Shown here: in pieces, positions 10,431 through 21,831 of the stretch
How the letters are laid out: each line of letters begins with the position of its first letter
Position numbering within the stretch: position 1 is the first letter of the stretch
NCBI GenBank assembly: GCA_027924645.1
Contig: BSBN01001752.1
Location: 14,871,001-14,935,000, forward strand
Origin: Cunninghamia lanceolata
Taxonomy: Eukaryota > Streptophyta > Pinopsida > Cupressales > Cupressaceae
Reading direction: 5' to 3'
DNA length: 64,000 nt
The notes under the pieces: model-generated
Told to the model about the DNA's origin: nothing
Seen by the model: the letters and a program-made list of their open reading frames with translations, nothing else
The model's database searches: none
Program-made: the position numbers and the translations under genes

Positions 10431-11880
10431 AACATACATATATATAGGCCTCTTGGATGCATGAATCAAGGAGATGACATGCACAAGAGGTATGGGTTAA
10501 CTCTCAATCACTGTCAATCAAGAGGTGAGTTAACTCAACCTAACTGAGAAGTTAAGAGTTGAACTACTAATCAATGGATTAGTTCACTCAACTTGACTAA
10601 GAAAGAAGTGGCCTTGACTGAATATAGGTGGCACCTAAATATCATCAATCAAGAGTTGATGAGGTAGTGGTGGCACTTGTGTACCTCAAGTTAAAGTGTA
10701 CCCATGCATTTATTATCTACTTAGGTGAGAGTAATTAAAAGTTCATATTATCCTAAGTAAACTTATTGAATAGGTGTAATATCACACTTAGGATATATAA
10801 TATATCCAAGGTGAATAAAATATTACACCATCACCCCCCATAAGTGCAACTTAGGAGAAATGAGAAATGATAAATGGGTTTTGGCTACTAGGCCATGTTG
10901 ACGCTGAGATATGCCACAATCAAATCAAGAGTCCTAGGCCTAACTGAAGAATGTGACTATCCAAAACCTAGGGGAAATGGATGTAGAACATGATCCAAAG
11001 ACAAAGATGATACAACAATAGTGATGGAACTATCATAAAAGAGGATATGATGTCCTCAATGAAATCCTCCAAGTATAAAAGATGGGACTCACAAAACAAA
11101 CATGCAATGTCTATCAAGTACTCATCCCAAGTAGCTATATCTAGAAGATGATGAAGGTCCTACTACACTGAATCACTAGAAGCTCCATTCAAAACAACAC
11201 TAAACCCTGAAGAAGCAATAGGATATGGAGGAGATGGAATGTCAACACATGTATCTAGAACCCCATTTGATAAAAGAATACCAAGATTCAAATGACTATA
11301 CTGTATCTCCTCAAAGGTGTCCACACTAGATGCTTGAGTGTGAACATCGACCAAAGGAACATCAATAGAAAAATGTGAGAAGGTGTACAATCTAGATCAA
11401 TCATTTACCTCCCCAGCTGCAACAATAATATCTCCACTTTGCAAATCTTGAATGAGTACAACATCTACTGTGAACTCAACACTCTTCCTTGTCCCACTAT
11501 GTGTGATTTGATAGATAAAAAAGAGATTAGTTGACAATGAAGGTATGAAAAGAACATCATTGAAGGATCTCTTAGTCATGTCAATAGACCCTCACCCATG
11601 AAAATGCATATATGTGTTATCACCCATCAAGATATGTGGTGTTAAACAAGTCTCAAATAAAGAAAACATACTCTGTAATGAAGCCATATGATGTGAGGCT
11701 CCAAAATCAAGGATCCATCATTTTGATGTAGAATTTGCAATTACAACAAGTGCTTGCCCCTTTTATTTCTCTAACTTTGAATGAGAAGAAGATGATGAAT
11801 TTGTTGAAGGTAAATTTGTCTTTTTTAGAATATCCTTTTTAGATTTCCTCCAAGGACTTCTAGTGGAGGAAAAATCTCAA
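10430..11880 (-). pseudogene. Copia gag-pol remnant: protease region and a probable 3' LTR
   Basis: Reading the minus strand from about 11720, the frame gives WILDFGASHHM followed, with one stop at about 11600, by MTKRSFNDVLFIPSLSTNLF. This is the Copia aspartic-protease region (active site normally D-[ST]-G-A-[ST]-x-H, here DFGAS) and its usual downstream block. A second fragment at 11390-11163 follows. Then comes a purine tract (minus GGGGGG, 10834-10839) and the start of a likely 3' LTR (minus TGATGGTGTAATATT) running left. Integrase, reverse transcriptase and RNase H are missing between protease and the purine tract, so most of pol has been deleted. The left LTR limit near 10430 is a guess. 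Confidence 0.6.
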
Positions 11881-12365
11881 ACTAGAAATCACAAATTCAA
11901 TTAGTGTACCTCTCCCAAGCCTATCCAAAAGTCACATAGTACCATGCCTATCCATCAAACACCACAATGCAATCAAAATCCTAACAACATGCCCATGATC
12001 CAAGATCAAGTGCAATCATGCAAAGATATTATCAATCACAAGCCTATTAAGAATGAACTAGAGTCTTTTAGTACCATACTTTTCCATCAAACACCATCAT
12101 TTAATCCATGGCCTATCAAACCTATCAAAGAAAATGCAAACATCCTATGTAATACAATCAGACTTTAAATATTTGAAGTAGCCATCTACAAATATCCATT
12201 CAAATGTGGATTTATAATGCAAGTATGGACGCCATCAATAAAAAAGATTTGTATTAACCAAATATCCATATAGGCATACATCAAAAATCTGTCGATATAA
12301 GTATAACATATATACAAAATAGCCATATAGGCTTACAAGAATGCCATATAGGCATACAATGTCAA
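11881..12365. repeat. No gene; GCCATATAGGCATACAA repeats
   Basis: 11881-12230 has no supported coding sequence. Between 12266 and 12415 the near-palindromic word GCCATATAGGC(A/T)TACAA occurs at about 12266, 12321, 12345 and 12398. The last copies overlap the tail assigned to the final exon of the neighbouring minus-strand gene, so that exon's end is uncertain. Confidence 0.55.
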
Positions 12366-14585
12366 CTATGTACAATACAAAATATATGTCCACAAATGCC
12401 ATATAGGCATACAACAAAGGAACACAATAAAAAGGTATTCCCCTCTGGCTGGTGAAGAGAATAAATCACGAGTAGCCTTTGATCTTCTAGGGGATGGAGA
12501 TGTGCATGTGGGTGGTCTACTACGAACCCAAGGGCTACTCCTCCTATTTAGGTCTTCCTGCATCTTTATCTGTTACAATAAAAAGTATAGACATTAATAT
12601 ATAGAAACTACATGTTATAAAAAATAAACTATTTAACAAAATAATCACTTACCGCTAACATATAATCTGTCTCCTCGCTTGCCTCAGTGGCAAGAATAGG
12701 CCCTGGTGATGTCATGTCCTATAGAAACCATCCAGATAGAAATTAAACTTCAAATCAATAATCTTTTGATTTTTCAAAAATAGACAACTATAACAATGAA
12801 TGTAAATTGAAATTTACTAATCTGCCTCATACCCCTGTCAATGCCATGGAGCTATGAATCGCAGAGGCCACACCCTGCTCCATTGCCCTATGAACATGGA
12901 GAGGTGTCTCCGCAGCCTGCATCATCTGGAAATAAAACAACATTATTCAATTATGAAAACTATAATAGTGATGCAAATCATGGCTCCTAACATACACACA
13001 CGTTCATCTAAACATGGAAGTACACACAATAAAGCACACAAATCACATACAAAAATTTAGTAAGTACAATTCATTTATTAAACTATTTATTTTATTACCT
13101 CCGTAAAGCTTTGAAGTCCACCACCGCTGGCAGGTGTTGCCATGAAATCTACAGTATCAACCTATTCAACATCCAAAATTAGAAATTAGAATACCATTCA
13201 TATAACAATGCTATTCACATGTAATATTTATAATTGTTTACTAGTTACATACCTCGACAGTAGATGATCTAGTGAAAAATGCAGGTGGAGAACCACTAAA
13301 AACTGCATCGACGCTATGACCCTGAAATTTCATTAAAATAATCAATTTAAATTAGTTAATCTTGTATTTCAAAAATAAAATTTAATAAATTAAATTCAAT
13401 AAACTTGCTAATATTTACCTGAGTATCAAGGCCGAAAGTCTCACTCAGGAGGGTATCTGTCATCACCATCTGCTTAGCTACAGATGTAGCCTGTGCACCT
13501 GCGTCCTGACTGTCCATGGGGTCATAACCACAGGCTGACCCACAAGCCTGGCAAGTATGCAGTGGGACCCTACTCCTCGCACTATCTCCCAACCCACTCT
13601 GTGTTGCAGGACTGGCATGCTCTATGATGCTCTCGGTCAAGGCACTAATCGACCTCAGTGTATCGTCCTCAACACTCTCCTTCACAATGGAAGGGATAGA
13701 AACATGCTCGTGGGCTGGTCTACTGATTACTCGTTTCACTACCCACTGTGGGTCAAGACGTGCCCCTGGTCTATCCTGTGCTGAGCCCCCACCTCTACCC
13801 TGGAAGTCCCGCATATCAAAATAGTTTGGCACTTTATTGAGGACAAACTCGCAGTAGAGTTTCCTCAAAAAGTATTGCGGGACCTCATTATTATTGCATG
13901 GAGGATGGTCAAAAACCATCCACCACCTCTACCCAAAATTGTCCCTTATCACTTGGTTGTTGCACCAATGGATAGGGAACCTCTTGCATGTAATGGGTGG
14001 AGGTTGATTTGTTTGTGGGTTTGTGAAAATTGAACACAAGTCTAATTTTGTAATTTGTAATTTTTTGACATCTTGGTATGACAACTTGTCTGCATAGTAA
14101 TCTCTAAACTCTCTCTTTTTATCGGTCCAACTAGTTATTTGCTTGCTAATTGAATTTACATTTGATAACATAGACTCAAGAGATTCGGCAAGCATGGACC
14201 TATGCAAGGTTGAAGTGGAAGGATCTTTCAACCTTGCAATTATATCTTCAATTTCCTTTTTGTTGTTTTCAATTTGCCCCATTATATTATCTTGTGTTCC
14301 AGGGGCATGTCGAGGAATGAATGGAGGAGGTTGTTGTTCTACAAGTATTTCCTCCTCAGGATTTTGTGGATTTTGAGGAGGAGGAGGAGGAGGTGCATTA
14401 ACATTTCCTAACAATTAATGAAATATACATAAAAAATAAACAAAAACCTACCTATTTAGAAAGAAATTCAAACAAAAAAATAAAGATAACTCACCCCTTT
14501 GGCATGCTCGATGTCGCGGCGGCATTTTGGCGACTAATCGATAAGCTTTTGGTGTTGATTGGCATTTTGCAGAACGCGAGCGCAT
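12366..14585 (-). pseudogene. Seven-exon gene of unknown function with one in-frame stop
   Basis: Seven exons fit on the minus strand with GT/AG borders and one continuous frame: 14585-14495, 14407-13419, 13321-13253, 13161-13099, 12925-12833, 12718-12653 and 12569 to about 12366. The first junction is phase 1 and restores a Gly codon; the other five are phase 0. That is hard to explain by chance. The product would be about 520 residues: a basic start (MRSRSAKCQ), a run of six prolines, a helical segment (about 60-150), a Cys/His-containing block (CKRFPIHWCNN), a WWMVFDHPPCNNN block, then low-complexity short exons. An amber stop at 13929-13931 interrupts exon 2 at about codon 190. I recognise no family. 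It could be a host gene or a transposon-borne gene. The last exon runs into repeats and may end elsewhere. Confidence 0.65.
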
Positions 14586-14667
14586 TTTTGAGGGTTTGGA
14601 AGCTGTGGGCAGAGGAGAAAATCAGAATGAAATGAAATTTGATTGCTTTTTTTTTAATTTATACTAG

Positions 14668-14782
14668 GTCATAACGCGAGCGCGTTATAACATGCTCACG
14701 TTATAACGCGCTTGCATCATGGCTCGGTAATGACGAGCCTAAGGCTTGTCATTACCAAGCCATAATGCGCTCGCATTATGAC
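14668..14782. repeat. CpG-rich foldback upstream of the seven-exon gene
   Basis: The outer arms are 14668-14688 (GTCATAACGCGAGCGCGTTAT) and 14762-14782 (complement GTCATAATGCGAGCGCATTAT). They differ only by C-to-T type changes at CpG. Inside is a second hairpin: 14721-14739 (GGCTCGGTAATGACGAGCC) against 14743-14761 (17 of 19 pairs). The foldback lies about 85-200 bp upstream of the predicted start codon. It could be a miniature transposon end or a promoter-proximal hairpin. Confidence 0.75.
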
Positions 14783-14828
14783 TTAAATTTTTTTGAAATT
14801 ATTTTGGCCACTTTTTGGCCCCCCATCT

Positions 14829-17800
14829 TCTTGCACTTACCCAACTAGATCTTTCTTACACTGATCAATAAGGTGATCTTCTCCTGTAATCAATTGATCA
14901 TCAACATATAATATCAATATTAACATATCACTTTTGCTTTGTTTGAAGTAGAGATTTGGATCTACATCATTCTTTGAGAAGCCTAATCTCAAGAGGTAAC
15001 TGTCAATTCTTTCATACCAGGCTCTGGGGGCCTATTTAAGTCCATATAGAGCTTTCTTTAATTTACATACATGGGATCTGGCATTGTGAATCTCAAATCC
15101 TTTGGGTTGCTCTAAGTAAACCTCTTCTTCAATGGTTCCATTTAAGAAAGTAGTTTTTATGTCCATTTGATGGACTTTCCACCCTTTGGCTGCTACAATA
15201 GGTAGAACTGCCCTAACTGATGTATATCGACCAACTGGAGCGAAGGTTTCATCGTAATCAATTCCTTCCTTTTGTGAAAATCCTCTGGCCACAAATCTTG
15301 CTTTGTATTTCCTTATACTGTCATCTGCAGCATGTTTGATTTTAAATAGCCATTTTGAAGAAACAACAAATTTCCCTTTTGGTCTAGGTACTATATCCCA
15401 TACATCATTCTTCAAGATGGATTGATACTCCTCTATCATGGCATCCTTCCATACTTGGTGCTTAAGAGCTTCTATAGCACTAGAAGGTTCTGATTTAATG
15501 GATTCACTCATTAAAGCTACATAACTAGAGAATCTCTTAGGTCTTGTGCTTTCCCTAAAAGTCCCTGATGGAGCGGCATAATTTTTAGCTTCTTCCATTG
15601 TTTTGATGGCCCAGAGTGGTCTTTTCTTGAGATTTTCTAGTGATGTGATTTGTTCATGGTTTTCATCTTACTCAAGATACTCCCTCTGAAACTCAGGTGT
15701 AGGATCCTCTTCTATGCCTGAGTTGGAAGTTTGAATTTCTGACTCAATATAATTTCTGGCTCTTTTGAAAGCTATGTCTTCCTCAAAAATCACATCTCTG
15801 CTTAGTTCAATCTCTCTTTGACCAGATATATATATTCTATAAGCTTTTGATGTTTTACTATAGCCTACAAAGATGCCTTTTCTCCTAGAAGGTTCTAGCT
15901 TAGTCCTTTCCTCTTTGGGCACATGAATGTAAATAGGACAACCAAATATCCTTAAATGACTAATGTCTGGTTTTGTACCAGTGAAAGCTTCTTTAGGAGT
16001 TTTGTTATCAATATGAGAGTGAGGACATTTGTTTTGTATATAAATAGCAGTACTAGATGCTTTTACCCAAAGAGAAGTGTCTATATTCTGATCAAGTAGC
16101 ATAGCCCTAGCACCTTCTACAATGGTTCTATTTTTTCTTTCTGCAACTCCATTTTGTTGAGGATTATAAGGTACAGTGAACTCCCTCTTAATCCCAGTGT
16201 TTTTACAAAAGTCTTTATGTCTGAAGTGTATTCGCTCCCATTATTTGTTCTTAAGGTTTTGATTTTTCTCCTAAAAGAGTTTTCAGTAATGGATTTGAAT
16301 TCCTTAAATCTTTTAAGGATTTCCTATGATTCTTTACATTTAAGAAAATAGATCCATGTCTTTCTGGAGAAGTCATCAATGAAGATTACATAGTATAGAA
16401 ACCCACCTAAGGAGGGTACAGACATGGGTCCACATAAATCTGAGTGGACTAGTTCTAATACTTTATTTGTTTTGCTAGTACTATTTTGAAAGGACCCCTT
16501 TGTATTTTTCCCTAAGGCACACCCCTTACATACCCCTGAATTACATTGTGTGAGTTTGGGTAACCCTGTAACTAGTCTTTCCATGGAAGATAGGGCACAA
16601 AAATTTAGGTGTCCTAGTCTTCTATGCCATATTTCATTGGAATCTGCAATTTCATGAATTAGGGCTAGATTTGGTTCTGTACATAACTCGTACAAGTACC
16701 CTTGTCTATGACCTATGGTTTTGGCTTTCTTAATAGTAGAATTATTTGGCCATGCCAATACTTTGCTATCCATAAAGGTCACCCTATATCCATTATCTTC
16801 AAGTGCAGATATGGAGACTAGGTTTCTTTTGATGCTTGGGACAAACAATACTCCAGTAAGTTGGATGGAGATACCAGTCTTTAATTTGAGAGTGCATGTG
16901 CCAACACCCTTGACTGGATGCACAGAGTTATCTCCAATTGTTACTTCTTCATCAATCTCTTCTACCATGGTGTCTAGTAGTTCCCTGAACCCTGTGATGT
17001 GTCTTGATGAACCAGTATCTATAACCCAGGTGTTGGATTTATTTGATACTTGGTTTGAAAGTGCAAAGTAGAATACATATATCTCATATTCATGCTCCTT
17101 TATTTTGGCATAAGATGCTTGTTGTTTGGTTCTATCAGTACATCTGATTGCATAGTGTCCATATTGGTTGCATCTGAAACATTGGATGCAAGAAATGTCT
17201 TTCTTGAATGAACCTTTCCCGTGATAATTTTTCCTCTTCTTGAAGTGTTTCTTCTTCTCTTTCTTTTGAGAGTTTGTATTTAGAACATGAAGGTCTTCAT
17301 CTATATTTTTCTGTTTTGGCCCTTTCTTTGTCTGTCTAGTTTCTTCTTGAAGACAGTCTGATCTTAGGTAGTCAAATTTTGGAAATTTAGAACTTGCACT
17401 AATGCCTTGAACAAATGTCTCCCAGGAATTTGGGAGACCATCTAGAGCAATAAGTGTTAGTTCCTTGCTTTCAATTTGGTACCCAAGTGTTGATAGTTGA
17501 TCCCTTAGTGCAGATATTCTCATAAAGTATGCATTGATAGATTCTCCTTTGTTCATACTTATATGATTTATTTCTCTCTTTAGGGCTAAGGTTATGCTGG
17601 AGTTATTAATTTCATAATTGCCTTCAAGTGACTTAAACATATGATATGCAATGTCATGTTTTGTCAAAATCAGCACGATATGATATCTAACTCCATCAAC
17701 TATGATTTTCATGGCTTTGTCATTTCCTTCAATCCATGTCATTTTATCAGGATCATTCTCTGGTTCCATTTTGGTTTCTCTCACGAATGAATCAATTTTG

Positions 17801-17892
17801 TTTTCTTTTAGTATCATCATAATTCTGAATTTCCATGATGAGAAGTTATTTCCTCCTTCCAATCTGTCTTCGAATCAGATTGCTGTTGTCAT
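14829..17892 (-). pseudogene. Copia gag-protease-integrase-reverse transcriptase, broken
   Basis: The likely start is the ATG at 17892-17890 (MTTAI), with an in-frame TGA six codons in. The frame then stays open from 17862 to 16324. It covers gag, a zinc knuckle (CFRCNQYGHYAIRC, about 17190-17150), the protease site (VIDTGSSRHITG, near 17020), the GAG-pre-integrase block (IWHRRLGHLNF, near 16630) and the integrase start with DLCGPM. A frameshift lies near 16200. Integrase resumes (16102-15668) through IFVGYS, followed by reverse transcriptase (15598-15032) with KARFVARGF and VHQMDIKTTFLNG. An amber stop (15032-15034) replaces Gln in GLKQAP. The YVDD box is at about 14905. In copia elements this polyprotein is cleaved by its own protease. 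Confidence 0.9.
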
Positions 17893-17960
17893 TTTAGAAA
17901 TGAGATGTATTAACTCTAAATTTCTCAAGTTCAATTTTCTGCCTGGATTCTGCTTAACGT

Positions 17961-17973
17961 GGCTCTGATACCA
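17961..17973 (-). other. Initiator-Met primer-binding site of the Copia element
   Basis: The minus strand reads TGGTATCAGAGCC, the standard plant tRNA-iMet primer-binding site. It directly follows the LTR end (minus ATTTACA). Confidence 0.9.
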
Positions 17974-18360
17974 TGTAAATTCAAATCGAACTTATAATCT
18001 CTAATTTGGATATTTTCTGAAAGTTGGATATTTGTATTGCAGAGTTTAATTTATTATTGTCTTTTGTTTTCCCAGATGCAATTTCTACTTCTCATACACT
18101 TCTGATTTTTGTGTCGATGCATAGTATTGCTGGGCAAAGACATTGATATATATATATACATTAGTGACTGTAGGAGTCACATCTGTGATAGACGTGACTC
18201 CTCAAGGAGTCACGCCTATCACAGGTGTGACTTCGTCACCGTGTCTAATGAAGTCAGTTTCACTGATGTTAACAATTACTAATTGCTATTTAGAATGCAG
18301 ACTATGTTTATACTTTGGTAATGTATCATTTGATCATGCTATTGATATTTATTTAACACA
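17974..18360 (-). repeat. Probable 5' LTR of the Copia element, with a 58-bp hairpin
   Basis: The inner edge at 17974 is firm (next to the primer-binding site). The outer edge near 18358 (plus strand ..TTTAACACA) is estimated, because no second LTR is present for comparison. It contains an imperfect hairpin at 18175-18232: AGTCACATCTGTGATAGACG and its partner pair at about 26 of 29 positions. Confidence 0.55.
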
Positions 18361-19623
18361 CCTTATTAAGTACGTTATCTAATCAAAGCTACAAACAACT
18401 CAACAAGTGGCCCCATTTATTTCAAGACTATTTTCTACCAATGCTTAACGTGCCATGGATCTCTTTGTTTGATAGGCCACACAAAGGAATTCTTGTGCCT
18501 CATGTGCCTCTTGCAAATTCTTTTCAATAGAACCTACTTCACAACCATTTAAATGGTTGTTTCTCTATAAGTTTGGATGGGATGGCCATTTAAGTGTATT
18601 TTTTATCTCATTCAATGTGGTTGACTTTGGCTAGAATAGTTTGGTTGGATGACTATGTCTTGCTCCCAAGATGGATTGTTGAATGTCAAAGATTTTTGTG
18701 GCTCTTTATGACCGCACTCATAATAGGAGGCATCATAACCAAAGTAGTTTGTTATGGGTGCTAGAGGATTAGTTTACACATATCTCTCAAACATTGAAGT
18801 GATAGGCTCACTCAAGGGGATATTCCCCTAAGGTATGTTGAAATTTGTCATATTTAGGGGTTCTATGAAACACCACCAAAAAAAATGGAGTGGAGGAGAA
18901 AAAGATACAAAAAAGTGATGAAAAACCAACAAAAAAGAAGGATTAAAACTTAATGAAAAATAAGGATGAAAAAGTAAGATGAGATCAATGCAATGGAATG
19001 CAAAAAGTGTAACCAAAAGGGTTTTCTATTCAGGTTAGGCTCACCAACATATGTGTTGTTTAGAATGTGACTCAAGCACAACTCAAATGAGTCAGACCCC
19101 AACGCAACACATGGGACTATAACCCTTGCAAAGGTGACCTCCAAATCACTCCTACTCTCATGGAGCAAGACTTACATATCACATTCAGGTTGGTTACAGT
19201 TGTTTGTTGAGTGTTTGTCTTATTGTTGTTGATGAGTACGCGGTTTTACTAAGAGGGGGTGAATCAATATAAAACAAACTTTTTACTTTTCCAAACTTAA
19301 TTAATCATATCAACTACACATATGTAAGATCTAGAAATTAGGAACACAATGAGAACACATGATTTACGTGGAAACCCTTTTGGGAGAAAACCATGGCAAA
19401 ATATTGCTTATATATTATAGATTGATCTTCTTCTTCTTCTTCTTCTTCTTGTAGGCTCCAACCTGCTAGATATTCCAATCTTCACTTGACAGAACTATAG
19501 GCACCAACCTATTGGAGGGTCCAACCCCCACACAAACTAAGCTCCAACCTAGCAAGAGGCTCCAACCATCTTCTTCAAGTCCTTCCTTATCATCTTAACT
19601 TGATACATTTCTATGCTTTTATG
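18361..19623. other. No gene seen; (TTC)n microsatellite
   Basis: No ORF is supported. A (TTC)n run lies at 19427-19450. 19340-19400 holds a phrase common near the ends of plant retroelements (TTACGTGGAAACCCTTTTGG), so an older element may end here. The rest gives no recognisable signal. Confidence 0.5.
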
Positions 19624-20058
19624 TGTTGATGTTTTAGTGGTGGGAGATATCCTTCTCCCAAAATTTAAATAATGAAAAGTCACATATGAAGAGACACCAA
19701 AGCATATAAAGAGATGCCGACACATATGAAGAGTCACCTTGATTTGTATATATACATCAATTCGATCACTTCATTCACACCTCTAGCATAAGTTCGGTCA
19801 TTCCTTTAGCAGCAGAGCAGATTTCAAGGGGAATCATATTTATTTGAGAAGTGTCTCCATTCATTGTATATACTCAACCTTATGTAAGGCCTAATTCTGT
19901 AAATAGATTTCTGCTCCTTTTATTCTGATATATAAGAAGAGATTATTTGTTGGGTTTTTCTCCCTCGAGTAGGAGGGTTTTCCTAGGGTAAACATTGTGT
20001 TCATTGTCTTATGTGTTGCATTTTCTAATTGCTTACATTTCTAATCCTAAAACTAACA
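19624..20058 (+). repeat. 5' LTR of the gene-capturing element
   Basis: TG...CA bounded, followed directly by the primer-binding site at 20059. It matches 21832-22246 apart from scattered substitutions and a roughly 20-bp length difference near 19690-19720, where this copy has an extra phrase (AAAGCATATAAAGAGATGCC). Confidence 0.93.
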
Positions 20059-20157
20059 TGGTATTAGAGAGGGTCTAAGAAAAGATCTTATCAGATTTGT
20101 TTAAGCAGTCAAGTCAACTTTTCATCTAGGGCAGATCTTGAAGGTAAAGTATTACAG

Positions 20158-20985
20158 CTGCAGGTTGCTTACTAGGGCATCTCGGGTGCTTACAGTGAAG
20201 ATGTGGTGAGCAATGCATACCCTAACTGTAACGCCATTTCCTACGACCAGTTTGAGGTTGCCTTCCAGGTCATGGAGCTCTAGCTAGTAGATCGGGCTAT
20301 TTTGCCTGTGGAAAACTCCGGCAACATACATAGAAATTATGATTTACTTCTGTGCCACCGGCTTCACATACTGAGAGAAGTTCAGGTACCTGTTCATCAC
20401 TATCTTCTGGTACTCCCTGGAGTAAACCCTAAGGAGGATCTTCGTCAGGTGATCAGCCATCCTCAATTGCTAACTCAGTGTGAGCATACAATCACCCACC
20501 TTGGCCTCAACCTAGCCCATGAAGCTTTTGATGATATGGAGGGCGTAGCTAAATACATCATTTTTAATGGCCTCCGTGATACCGCCACCATCGCCAATAC
20601 GACCTAACTATTATGGTAGAGGATATTTAGGACGACTGCAACAATGTTACCCAGTTCATGATGCTTGCTCAGGAGCCCATCATTCCACACACAGATTAGC
20701 CCTTCAAGACCAGCATTGTTTTTTCCCATGATAAGGAAACTTTGATTCTATTCAAGGTCTTGTCCGCCTTTTCTTTTAGGAACATCAATCTTACCAAGAT
20801 CGAGAGCCGCCCGCACAAAAATAGGCCGCTGCGTATTGTCGACGATGTGAATTTCAACGAGACAGCTAAGCATTTCAAGTACCTATTCTATGTTGATTTT
20901 GAGGCTTCCATGGCTAAACCCCAGGTGTAGAATGCTCTGTCTAAGGTCCAGTAGTTCATGTCCTTTCTTAAGTCTAGTCTGCAGA
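20158..20985 (+). pseudogene. Captured arogenate/prephenate dehydratase (PDT plus ACT domain), dead
   Basis: Read with frameshifts, the sequence follows plant arogenate dehydratase almost end to end. It opens in the catalytic PDT domain (LQVAY, stop, GISGAYSED), continues through [44 protein letters not shown] and [10 protein letters not shown], then the ACT regulatory domain ([38 protein letters not shown]). The chloroplast transit peptide and the last few residues are missing. There are in-frame stops and at least one frameshift near 20600. The catalytic T-R-F motif reads T-Q-F (about 20650). The enzyme normally converts arogenate to phenylalanine in plastids. No introns interrupt it, consistent with capture of an mRNA or of an intron-free paralogue. 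Confidence 0.9.
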
Positions 20986-21267
20986 ATTGGTTTAAAATTG
21001 GGGTTTTAAGGTCATCTCAATGACCGAAGTTGGATACTTTACTCGAGATTACAAATTAAGGTCTACACAAACTTGTTTCTACTATGGAAATTGCCATGGG
21101 GAAATATTAGAAGGAGCCAAGCTCTAAAGTTGATTAGTTTCTTCAAAGAGGAGGAATTAACATTTAGAGGGAATCTGACAAACCAACAGAGGAAACCTTG
21201 GATGATGAGGTCAGGAGGTTGATGTTAGTACTTGGAGCTTTAGAGGGAGTCACATCATCATGAAGGT

Positions 21268-21460
21268 TCCTTGTAGTGTATATTTCTCTGAGACGAAGAA
21301 ATATGAGGTGAAAGCCCTTGTAGTGTATATTTCTCTGAGATGGAGAACTATGAGGTGAAATCCCTTGTAGTGTATATTTCTCTGAGATGGAGAAATGTGA
21401 GGTGAAAGCCCTTATAGTGTATATTTCTCTAAGATGGAGAAATATGAGGTGCGAGCCCTT
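21268..21460. repeat. 47-bp tandem repeat, about four copies
   Basis: The word CCTTGTAGTGTATATTTCTC starts near 21269, 21316 and 21363, with a CCTTATAG variant at 21410. Each is followed by TGAGATGGAGAAATATGAGGTGAAAGC. The array sits inside the captured-gene element, after the dehydratase sequence. Confidence 0.9.
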
Positions 21461-21484
21461 TTTCATCTCTAAGACTGAGATGGG

Positions 21485-21800
21485 ACATCATGTTGAGAGA
21501 CTCCATGACGACATCACGTTGAGAGACTCCGTGATGAATCCTTTGTACTTGTGTTATTCCACACATGGGAGTAGCCATGGTGGGCGTCATGTTGAGAGAC
21601 TCCATGATGACATCACATTGAGAGACTCTATGATGGGCACTTGTGCACATGTTTCTTTCCACACATGGGAGTAGCCATGGTGGACGTCATGTTGAGTGAC
21701 TCCATGACGATATCACATTGATAAACTCCATGATGAACTATTTCACAAATGGGTGGAGCCATTGTGGATGTCATGTTGAGAGACTCCATGACATGGATAT
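21485..21800. repeat. Nested tandem array of GTTGAGAGACTCCATGA
   Basis: A unit of about 25-27 bp (GTTGAGAGACTCCATGACGAC followed by ATCAC) recurs in pairs. It is embedded in a longer unit of about 95-115 bp that also contains CACATGGGAGTAGCCATGGTGG. Copies of the short unit begin near 21493, 21518, 21593, 21618, 21692 and 21775. Confidence 0.85.
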
Positions 21801-21831
21801 CTGGAAAGATACATCCCTAGCTAAGCAGGAG

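Larger units (their letters stand above)
14829..18360 (-). mobile_element. Truncated Ty1/copia retrotransposon
   Basis: Minus-strand order: 5' LTR (18360 to 17974), initiator-Met primer-binding site (17961-17973), gag, protease, integrase and reverse transcriptase, ending abruptly just after the YVDD box near 14829. The 3' part of reverse transcriptase, RNase H and the 3' LTR are absent, so no TSD can be found. The truncation point abuts the upstream region of the seven-exon gene. The last codons (about 14836) run into a GTAAGT-like word, so a splice or recombination break is possible. Confidence 0.85.

Noticed and set aside
12235..12417. Minus-strand ORF of 60 codons in the CATATAGGC repeats
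   Set aside because: Made of repeat units, and no family; treated as repeat.
13557..13824. Plus-strand ORFs opposite the unknown gene
   Set aside because: The minus strand has matching splice sites and phases; the plus reading has none.
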